Shown here in pieces: positions 55,573-63,700 of a stretch of DNA of 64,000 nucleotides. A program made the translations under genes and the position numbers. Under the pieces are notes generated by a model. That model searched no databases and was not told the DNA's origin. It saw nothing but the letters and a program-made list of their open reading frames with translations. The stretch is from Microcoleus vaginatus PCC 9802 (lineage in GTDB: Bacteria > Cyanobacteriota > Cyanobacteriia > Cyanobacteriales > Microcoleaceae), in assembly GCA_022701275.1 (NCBI GenBank), contig CP031740.1:2801001-2865000 (forward strand). The letters run 5' to 3'. How positions within the stretch are numbered: the first letter of the stretch is position 1; the number at the start of each line of letters is the position of its first letter.

Positions 55573-55956
55573 ATGGTTCAACGCGGTTCTACAGTCCGGA
55601 TTCTCCGCAAAGAATCCTACTGGTATCAAGAAGTGGGCATCGTTGCTACGGTAGACAAAAGCGGCATTAAATACCCAGTTATCGTTCGCTTTAACAACGT
55701 AAATTATGCAGGCGTCAACACCAACAACTACGCCGAAAGCGAATTAGTTGAAGTGGCAGCACCCACAGCAAAAACGAAAGCAGGGACTCCAGTAGCTTCC
55801 GGCGGCAAACAAACCACGCTCGACGAGAGGACTCGGCAAACCGGCCAGGGTACCCCCACGCAGCAGCCGAAAAGTTACACGGGCAGCGAACCGGGCTCCG
55901 AAACGCCCGGCACCGTCCAAGGTTCGCCTCAAGGTCAAGGAACAGAACAACGCTAA
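55573..55956 (+). CDS. psaE: photosystem I subunit IV (PsaE) with C-terminal extension
   Basis: PsaE sits on the stromal side of photosystem I and helps ferredoxin docking and cyclic electron flow. Residues 1-62 show the SH3-like core: [50 protein letters not shown]. PsaE is normally about 65-75 residues; here some 64 further residues of Thr/Gly/Gln/Ser/Pro-rich sequence ([19 protein letters not shown] and onwards) follow without a stop. The ATG at 55573 gives the normal N terminus; the frame further upstream is not used. mutM begins 2 bases after the stop, so the two are probably cotranscribed. Confidence 0.93.
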   Translation: MVQRGSTVRILRKESYWYQEVGIVATVDKSGIKYPVIVRFNNVNYAGVNTNNYAESELVEVAAPTAKTKAGTPVASGGKQTTLDERTRQTGQGTPTQQPKSYTGSEPGSETPGTVQGSPQGQGTEQR

Positions 55957-55958
55957 TT

Positions 55959-56891
55959 GTGCCAGAACTGCCAGAAGTTGAAACTATTTGCCGGGGTTTG
56001 AATCAAGCAACCCTCGATCGAGAAATGTTGGGCGGCGACGTGTTGTTAAACAGCACGATCGCCCGTTCCATCTCTGCGACCGATTTTTTGACAAAACTCA
56101 AAGGAAAGTCGATCGCCCGCTGGTACAGACGCGGCAAATATCTACTGGCAGAACTATCTCAATTCCCAGAAGGAGAAAGAGAGAAAGGGAAAGGGGGAGA
56201 ATTTAGGGCTCAAACTCCAAGCTCTTCCCCTCTTGCTTCTTCCTTCCTCCTTCCTTCAAAAGCCGGCTGGTTGGGCGTTCACCTGCGGATGACGGGACAA
56301 CTGCTGTGGGTGAACCGATCCGAACCCCTGCAAAAACACGCGCGAGTGCGGCTGTTTTTTGAAGGAAACCAAGAATTGCGGTTTGTAGACCAGCGCACCT
56401 TCGGGCAAATGTGGTACGTGCCGGCAGAAACCGAGGTTTCCAGCACAGTCATCGGTCTGAAACTCTTAGGCCCCGAACCGTTTTCAGACGAGTTTACAAC
56501 AGAATATTTGACCCGCAAGCTGCACCGGCGGGCGCGACCCATTAAAACAGCTTTGCTAGACCAGGCCCTGATAGCTGGTTTGGGCAATATTTACGCAGAC
56601 GAAACTTTGTTTTTGTCGGGAGTGATGCCCACAACTCTCTGTGCAGATTTGACGGCAGAGCAAATTGGGCGCATCCATACAGCTATTATTCAAGTTTTAC
56701 AGAAGGCGATCGCATCCGGCGGCACGACTTTTAGCAATTTTCTCAACGTCCAAGGTGTCAACGGCAACTACGGCGGCGTCGCTTGGGTGTACAATCGCGC
56801 TGGTCAACCCTGCCGCACTTGCTCGGCAACCATCGAACGTATAAAATTAGCAGGGCGATCGACTCATTTTTGCCCCGCGTGTCAGCAATAA
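55959..56891 (+). CDS. mutM: formamidopyrimidine-DNA glycosylase
   Basis: Base-excision repair of 8-oxoguanine and formamidopyrimidines. The N-terminal Pro nucleophile follows the GTG start (PELPEVETICRGL); LRMTGQLLW, the H2TH region GLGNIYADETLF and the C-terminal zinc finger with CRTC and CPAC are intact. About 35 extra residues (GEREKGKGGEFRAQTPSSSP and the following ASSFLLPS) interrupt the family sequence after LLAELSQ, derived from purine- and pyrimidine-rich repeats. Cotranscribed with psaE. Confidence 0.94.
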   Translation: MPELPEVETICRGLNQATLDREMLGGDVLLNSTIARSISATDFLTKLKGKSIARWYRRGKYLLAELSQFPEGEREKGKGGEFRAQTPSSSPLASSFLLPSKAGWLGVHLRMTGQLLWVNRSEPLQKHARVRLFFEGNQELRFVDQRTFGQMWYVPAETEVSSTVIGLKLLGPEPFSDEFTTEYLTRKLHRRARPIKTALLDQALIAGLGNIYADETLFLSGVMPTTLCADLTAEQIGRIHTAIIQVLQKAIASGGTTFSNFLNVQGVNGNYGGVAWVYNRAGQPCRTCSATIERIKLAGRSTHFCPACQQ

Positions 56892-56895
56892 GCAG

Positions 56896-56946
56896 AAGGA
56901 AGAAGGAAGAAGGAAGAAGGAAGAGGGAAGAAGGAAGAAGGAAGAA
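56896..56946. repeat. heptanucleotide array (GAAGAAG)n downstream of mutM
   Basis: Seven GAAGAAG/GAAGAGG heptamers directly after the mutM stop codon. Beyond it, CCACAAGA and TCTTGTGG (57001-57025) form a hairpin followed by GGAACAGGCA, a partial copy of the palindrome at 2198. Confidence 0.85.
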
Positions 56947-57146
56947 CTGATATCTTGTACCCTTGTCAATAAGGCTGTCACGGGCGGGCGCGACACCCAG
57001 CCCACAAGAATATTGAACTCTTGTGGAACAGGCATTTCCGGCGTGTTAAGCGAGAATGGTGCCAGATGTCAGAAGAAAGAAGAAGTCCTTTCCAGCCAAA
57101 TCTAGATTAAAATTTGTATAGTTTTTTAAACTAAACAAAGCAAGTT

Positions 57147-57362
57147 ATGGCAATCAAGAAAGGCAGTATAGTTCGCGCTGTACGCGAAAAATTGGAAAAC
57201 AGTCTAGAAGCCAAAGCCAGCGACCAGCGCTTTTCCTCGTATATATTTGAAACAAAGGGCGAAGTGATGGATGTTCGCGGCGACTACGCCTTCGTCAAAT
57301 TTGGCAAAGTACCCACCCCCAATATTTGGCTGCGGGTAGACCAACTCGAAGATTTTAACTAA
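57147..57362 (+). CDS. ndhO: NAD(P)H-quinone oxidoreductase subunit O
   Basis: 71-residue peripheral subunit of the photosynthetic NDH-1 complex, found only in cyanobacteria and plants. [20 protein letters not shown], then [20 protein letters not shown] and the closing [13 protein letters not shown] are characteristic. Normal length. Monocistronic in this context; flanked by repeats. Confidence 0.94.
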   Translation: MAIKKGSIVRAVREKLENSLEAKASDQRFSSYIFETKGEVMDVRGDYAFVKFGKVPTPNIWLRVDQLEDFN

Positions 57363-57441
57363 CTCACCAAAACTCAACATCACTGTTCTTAATGTAGCGA
57401 AGGGTGCACACCGCGCACCTTTCCCCAATTAAGCTGATTGC

Positions 57442-57476
57442 TAAAATCTAAAATCTAAAATCTAAAATCTAAAACC
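57442..57476. repeat. heptanucleotide array (AAAATCT)4 abutting the mdh start
   Basis: Four to five AAAATCT units end at AAAACCCA immediately before the mdh ATG at 57479, leaving no room for a normal ribosome binding site. Confidence 0.85.
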
Positions 57477-57478
57477 CA

Positions 57479-58432
57479 ATGAATTCTCCATCAAACCGCG
57501 TATCAATTATTGGTGCAGGCAAAGTCGGCAGTACGTTAGCCCAGCGAATTGCTGAGAAAAATCTGGCAGATGTAGTATTGCTAGATATTGTGGAGGGTTG
57601 GCCGCAGGGCGTTGCTTTGGATTTGATGGAAGCCAGGGGAGTGGAACGCCACGATCGCCAAATTGTCGGTACAAATGATTATACAGATACGGCAAACTCA
57701 AATATCATAGTAATTGCCGCCGGAGTGCCGCGCAAACCAGGTATCAATAGGGAAGATTTAATTAGAATCAATGCTCGAATTGTCACCGAAGCCACAAAAC
57801 AGGCGATAGAGCATTCTCCCGAAGCAATCTTAATCACCGTCACAAATCCCCTAGATATCATGACTTATTTAGCTTGGGAAGCAGCGGATTTGCCAAAAAA
57901 CCGAGTCATGGGTATGGGGGGAGTTCTCGACTCCGCCCGCTTTGAAACTTTTATAGCAATGGAATTGGGCGTTTCAATTGCTGAAATCAATGCAACTGTC
58001 ATCGGTTCTCATGGCGATTTAATGGTTCCTTTGCCCCGCTATTCTACTGTCAACGGTATTCCCATCAATCAACTTATGGATGCTGGGGCGATCGATCGAC
58101 TCGTACAGCGGACTCGCCACGGCGGCGCCGAAATTGTAGAATTGATGAAGACTGGTAGTGCTTATTTTGCACCCGCATCTGCTGTCTGTTTGATGGTAGA
58201 ATCTATTTTATTTAATCAGTCGCGACTATTGCCTTGCTGCGTTTATTTGCACGGCGAATACGGCGTGCAAGATATCTTTTTAGGAGTGCCCTGCCGCTTG
58301 GGATATCAGGGAGTCGAACAAATAGTGGAACTCGAACTCAGCGATACTGAAAGAGCAGCCTTTATCGACTCGGGCAAATTGGTTGCCCAAAATATTGAGG
58401 AAGCCAGGGCAATACTGAAAACGGCTTCTTAA
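57479..58432 (+). CDS. mdh: malate dehydrogenase
   Basis: NAD-dependent, LDH-like malate dehydrogenase, 317 residues. Rossmann motif VSIIGAGKVGSTLAQ; active site VPRKPGINREDL with the malate-specific Arg, VTNPLDIMTYLA, and the catalytic His in IGSHGDLMVPL. DSARFETFIA is also typical. It would interconvert malate and oxaloacetate in the incomplete or bypassed TCA cycle. Confidence 0.94.
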   Translation: MNSPSNRVSIIGAGKVGSTLAQRIAEKNLADVVLLDIVEGWPQGVALDLMEARGVERHDRQIVGTNDYTDTANSNIIVIAAGVPRKPGINREDLIRINARIVTEATKQAIEHSPEAILITVTNPLDIMTYLAWEAADLPKNRVMGMGGVLDSARFETFIAMELGVSIAEINATVIGSHGDLMVPLPRYSTVNGIPINQLMDAGAIDRLVQRTRHGGAEIVELMKTGSAYFAPASAVCLMVESILFNQSRLLPCCVYLHGEYGVQDIFLGVPCRLGYQGVEQIVELELSDTERAAFIDSGKLVAQNIEEARAILKTAS

Positions 58433-58479
58433 GTTTGTAGCAGTTCGTTGATCATAGCAGCCTGCTCGCCACTTCAATA

Positions 58480-59433
58480 TATAGTCATTTCAAATAAATC
58501 TGAGACAAATGCAAGATGATGTAAAATCAAGAAAAATTGTTAACTCGGAGCCGAAAAATGGCATACAGTCTAGATTTAAGAAAAAGAGTAGTGGATTATG
58601 TGGAAAATGGAGGGGGTATAACTAAAGCCGCCGCCCTGTTTAAAGTAGGAAGAGCAACAATATACAGATGGCTAGGGAGGGAAGACCTTCGAGCCACTAA
58701 GGTAGAACACCGTGAGCGAAAGATAGACTGGGAAGCGCTCAGAAAAGATGTAGAAGAAAATCCCGAAGCAAGATTAATAGAAAGAGCAAGGAAATTCGGG
58801 GTGAGAGCGAGTGCCATATGCTATGCCTTAAAGAAAATGAAAATTACGAGAAAAAAAAAGAATATCGTTATAGAGAAAGGAATAGAGAAGAAAGAATACA
58901 ATACTACCAAACACTGAGAAATTTAATTAAAGCTCATGGGAGTAAAAGCCTTGTATTTATTGATGAGTCAGGGTTTGAAGAGTTTCATGCTTGTGTTTAT
59001 GCGTGGTCAAAAAAAGGAAAAAAAGTATATGGGGATAGACAAGGAAAACGCGGAAAGAGAGAAAATTTAGTAGCAGGAAGAAGAAAAGGAAACAAGGACT
59101 TGATTGCACCTATGGTCTTTACAGGGAGCTTGAATGCAGAAAGTTTTGAAGGGTGGTTAGCTTTATATTTATTGCCATCTTTAACAATACCATCAATATT
59201 AATCATGGATAATGCACCGATTCATCGTAAGACAGCAATTAGACTGCTGGTGGAGGAAGCAGGCCATCAGATACTTTTTTTACCAAAATACTCTCCTGAC
59301 TTAAATGATATTGAGCATGATTTTAGTGCATTAAAGAGAGCTATAATGTATTCGCATTCTGCCACATCTCTTGATGAGATTATTCGCGCTTATTGTGCAA
59401 CTTAGTGTCTCATTTTTATTTGAAATAACTATA
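58480..59433 (+). mobile_element. IS630-family insertion sequence, apparently intact
   Basis: A 954-bp element bounded by imperfect terminal inverted repeats of 28 bp: left end at 58480 (TATAGTCATTTCAAATAAAT) and right end at 59433 read on the other strand (TATAGTTATTTCAAATAAAA). Both outer ends carry TA, the target duplicated by this family. It encodes one transposase in two overlapping frames. Located between mdh and a decayed kinase fragment. Confidence 0.9.
58558..59405 (+). CDS. IS630-type transposase, joined by programmed -1 frameshift
   Basis: The first frame (58558-58917) has the helix-turn-helix half (MAYSLDLRKRVVDYVENGGG); the second (ending 59405) the DDE catalytic half: Asp in VFIDESGFEEF, Asp in LIMDNAPIHRKTA and Glu in YSPDLNDIEHDFS. 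The second frame is -1 relative to the first. The heptamer A-AAA-AAG at 58854-58860 is in the correct phase for simultaneous slippage, giving KITRKKKEYRYRER across the join, as in known IS630 elements. So the split is probably functional and not decay. Confidence 0.88.
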
Positions 59434-59443
59434 ATAATTTATA

Positions 59444-59845
59444 TTGAGTATGACAGTGCGATCGATCTTCGGAAGTTGGCTTCTCGGAGTTCAACCGCGC
59501 TTTGATAAAAAGATCATGCTTGTTAGGCTGTATTTCACAAGCCGACAAATGGCAGCAAGGAACCGATCGATAAATATAAAATTTCCTCTCAAAAATTTGG
59601 TAAAAACGCAAAAACTGGCCAAAACAGTTGAACTTGGTCTGCGCGACAATACCATCAGAGTTTCTCTAGAAATTAAAGCAAAAATCTGCCATCTTTTCTT
59701 TACTCCTAAACCAACAGCCGAAGCAGTCGGTTTTGGCTTATCTCTCACTCGCGATCGCATGGCCCAACAACACCGTGGCACTTTAAAGGTAGAAAGTGAA
59801 ATGCGAGTTTCTACGAAATTTATCATTACTTTGCCCAAACTTTAA
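59444..59845 (+). pseudogene. decayed histidine-kinase catalytic-domain fragment
   Basis: The last 45 residues (LFFTPKPTAEAVGFGLSLTR; QQHRGTLKVESEM; FIITLPKL) correspond to the F box, G2 box and terminal strands of a histidine-kinase ATPase domain, and GLRDNTIRVSLEIKAKI to the G1 region with its DxGxG lost. The dimerisation domain and N box are missing, and the 5' part is unrecognisable. The IS element ends only 11 bases upstream. Confidence 0.7.
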
Positions 59846-60775
59846 TCCTCGCGCTCGCCCTTTCTATTGATCAAGCTTGAAAGACCTTTACTTTAGTCAA
59901 AAATGTGATACCGTAAACATTGGTATTATCTAAAATTTTTACACTTGTCAAAAATGGCAAAAATCGGGCAAAAAGTCTCCGCGCGTGCGAAGCTATCCCG
60001 AACGCGCGTGCGGGCCCGTTGCGGTAAGCAATCGCCCTTGAGTTGAGCCAATTTAACCATAGCCTGCAACTACCTCAACTTTTTGACCGAAAACTAACCT
60101 TTGATTCGGTGAATTTTAATCTGTTTAAAAAATCCAATCAATCGCATGAAATAACGAGAAGGCAAGGAAAACATTTTAAAATTTTGGCTTACCCCAAAGG
60201 CTGTATAAAATCTAATTTAGGAGAGATAAATCGAGAATAATGAAAACTCTAAAAAAGGCGATCGCCTAAATTCAAACAAATTTTAATAAAGGCGAACCCA
60301 ACAGAACATTGGATCGCCAAACCAAGGAAACCATAGATAGAGTTTGCGGTAATAATAAAAAGGTGACAATTGCAACCTAAGGCGAGCCAAAAAAATGTCA
60401 AAATTAGTCAGGGCGCTCCTCCGGAGCCCGCAAGGGAACCGGGTTCCTTGTTTCCACTTTCGGAGCTTCCCTGACTTAATTACGTTAAAAAACGGGGTTT
60501 ATGTGTAAGTTTTGTTATCATACTTCTCAATAATTGATAATTTATGACGTAGCAAGTTATGCCTTTTTTCAGTAAATGTACGGGAGCTAAGATGGTCGAT
60601 TGATTTCCCAATCTCGAAAAAATACGGAAATGCAGCGTGAGTAGGTGCTAAGTGCTAGCAGAAGGAGGAGAATATGTTCTTTGCCTTTTTGAGTTACCAG
60701 GCTCAACTTGCAGAGCGCTATTGAGATGCCATCAACCTTGATAACAAACCGCAAAATAACTAAAGAAAAAGCATT
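59846..60775. other. 930-bp region without a gene, upstream of the CBCR kinase
   Basis: No convincing coding frame. Contains a GCGCGTGCG pair around 59983-60010, one GGCGATCGCC at 60258, and a nested inverted structure at 60404-60478 (listed separately). The length and position suggest the promoter and leader of the photoreceptor gene plus decayed sequence. Confidence 0.6.
60404..60478. repeat. nested stem-loop structure
   Basis: Outer stem AGTCAGGG (60406-60413) with CCCTGACT (60469-60476), continued by GCTCC with GGAGC; inside lie GGAACCGGGTTCC and an alternative local hairpin GCTCC-TCC-GGAGC. About 75 bases in total. No known RNA family recognised. Confidence 0.55.
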
Positions 60776-63700
60776 ATGTTTCATGAATACCTGTATCACG
60801 AAGTCAGCAACTTGCGCGAGAAACTAGCTCACCTAGAAAGAGAAACGCAGTCTCAAACCTGGTTCAAAAAGCTGCAAGCGCTGATGGGAGTTATTAGCAA
60901 AATTCGTGAATCCCTAGACTTAGAAACAATATTCAAAATCACAGCCACCGAAGTTCGGCAACTCCTAAATGCCGATCGAGTCGCCGTCTACCGCTTTCTT
61001 CCCGAATCCGAATGGAATGAGGGCGAAGTAGTGTCCGAAGACGTACTGCCGCAATACAGCCCATCTTTGGGAGCAAGAGTCCGCGACTACTGCTTCGGCG
61101 AACAATTTGCCGCCAACTATGCCAAAGGATACGTTCAAGCAGTCACGGACATTTACAAAGCCCGGTTGAGCCCTTGTCACCTCAAAATCCTCAAGCGATT
61201 TCAAATCCGAGCCAACTTAGTCGTACCCCTACTGCAAGGGCAACACCTGTGGGGATTGCTGTGCATTCACTCCTGCGGTCAACCCCGCCAGTGGCAAGAA
61301 GACGAAATCGAATTTGCCAGACAAGTAGGCGACCATTTAGCAATTGCCATCCACCAAGCCGAACTACACTTGCAAACCCAGAGGCAAATAGCAGAAATCG
61401 AAGTCGCGCAGCAGAAACTCCGCGACAGCGAGCAAAAATATCACCAAATTCTCGATTCGATCGGCGATATGGTATTAGTCAAAGGCCCCAAATCCAAAAT
61501 TGTTTGGGCAAATCAAGCATTCCGCGACTATTACGGCATGACTCAAGAGGAACTTCAAGACATAGTAGACGCACCTTTCGCCGATACCGACAATACTCTC
61601 CAGTACATCAAAGATGACGCCTTTGTATTTGAAACCGGACAGACTCTGCAAATTTCCGAAGAACCGGTGACGCGCTACGACGGAGAAGTGCGGCTGTTCA
61701 GCACCGTCAAAACACCGATCCGCAACGCAGACGACCAAATCGTCATGACTGTCGGCGTCTCCCGCGACATGACGGAACGCAAAAAAACAGAAGAAGCCGT
61801 CAAAGCCAGCGAAACCAAATACCGCAGCCTGGTAGAAACCTCCCAAGACATGATTTGGTCTGTCGATGCTTTAGGACGCTATACCTTCGTCAACCCAGCA
61901 GTTAAGTATATCTACGGTTACGAACCCGAAGAAATGATCGGTAGGCCATTCTCCGACTTTGTGACACCAGAACAAAGCCAGAAAGATTTAGAAGTTTTCG
62001 CCCGCCTGTTGGCCGGAGAATCAGTTTTCCAGTACGAAACCACCCACATCGCCAAAGACGGCAGCATGAAACATTTGATGTTCAACGCGATCGCCCTCTA
62101 CGACGAAACCGGAAACTTCCTCGGCACCACCGGTACAGCTACCGACATTACCGATCGCAAGCGCGCAGAGTCCGCATTGCAACACGCCAACGCAGAACTA
62201 GAGCGCCGAGTAGAAGCACGCACGGCCGAACTGCGCCAGACTTTTGCCGCCCTCACTGCCAGCGAAACCAAGTTTCGGACGATCGCGGCCACCATGCCGG
62301 GAGCTTTGTTCCAGTTTTGCAACCGGGACGGAGTTTGGCAAGTTGACTACGTTAGCGATCGCGTCTTCGCTCTCACTGGCGTCACAGCAGCAGAAATGAC
62401 GCGAGACTTAAATACATTCATTTCTCGCATCCACCCCGAAGACTTGGAAAGCTACATCGCTTCCGTCAGCGAAGCCGTAGAAAACCTCTCTCCCTGGCAC
62501 TATGAAGGGCGGTTAGTCAAGCCCGACGGTGAGATTCGCTGGTGGCAGGGCGACTCCATGCCCACCCGCAGCGAGAACGGCGAAATCGTATTTTGCGGCG
62601 TTCAGCTCGACATTACCGATCGCAAAGTTGCCGAAACAGCCATCCGCAACAGCCAGCGGCAGCTAAAAGAAGCCCAGAGACTCGCCCACGTCGGTAATTG
62701 GGAAGTCGACGCAATAATGGGAACCGTCACTTGGTCCGAAGAACTCTTTCGCATCTTCGGACTCGAACCGGCCGCCTCTGCCCCCAACCTAGCCGAACAG
62801 GTCGCTCTGATCCATCCAGAAGATTTGGAATTGTGGCAGACTCAAGTGGAGCGGGGGCTCGCAGCAGGCATCCCCTTTGATTTGGACCTCCGCCTTTGCC
62901 GTCCCGACGGCACGCTGCGGCATCTCAACGCCGTAGGCCGCGCCGAAACCGATGCCAGTGGCAAAGTGCTAAAATTGTTCGGTACGGCGCTCGACATTAC
63001 CGATCGCAAAGCCGCCGAAGCAGCCCTGCGACAAGCAGCAGCCGAGTTAGAAGACAGAGTGAGCGATCGCACGGCCGAACTTTCCCAAGCAGTCGCCCAG
63101 TTAGAACAAGAAATTGGCGATCGAAAAGAAGCAGAAGCAGCGCTACAAGTTTCCGAACAAAACCTGCGAACCATATTTAACAATGTCTACGATGCTATCT
63201 TCATTCACGATTTAGAAGGCAACATTCTCGATGTCAATAATCGAATGTTAGAAATGTACAAAGTGAGCCAGGAACAAGCAACACAATTATCACTTAAAAA
63301 CGACTATTCAAGTGGCGACAATCCCATTGAACAAATGGAAGAACTGTGGGAAAGAGTATTAGCCGGCGAAACACCCCGCGTGGAATGGAAAGCGAGGCGT
63401 CCCAACGACGGTTCAACTTTTGATGCAGAAATTGCCCTCTCCAGGATTCATCTCAACGGCAATCTCAGCGTCATTGCCAACGTCCGAGATATTAGCGATC
63501 GCAAACAGGCAGAAGCAGAACTGCAACAGGCTCAACAGTTTATGGAATCAGTGCTCAACACCATACCTGTAGGAGTATTTGCCAAAGAAGCAGAAGACTT
63601 GCGATTTGTACTGTGGAACCCGGCGGCCAAAGAGTTGCTCGGTTTCAGTGAAGCAGAAGTTAGGGGCAAAAATGATTACGACTTTTTCCCCAGAGAACAA

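Noticed and set aside
58537-59405. Transposase considered a frameshift pseudogene
   Set aside because: The A-AAA-AAG heptamer in the right phase, intact DDE residues and intact ends fit programmed frameshifting better.
60043-60240. 65-codon frame in the spacer before the CBCR gene
   Set aside because: No ribosome binding site, no motif, and composition like the non-coding surroundings.
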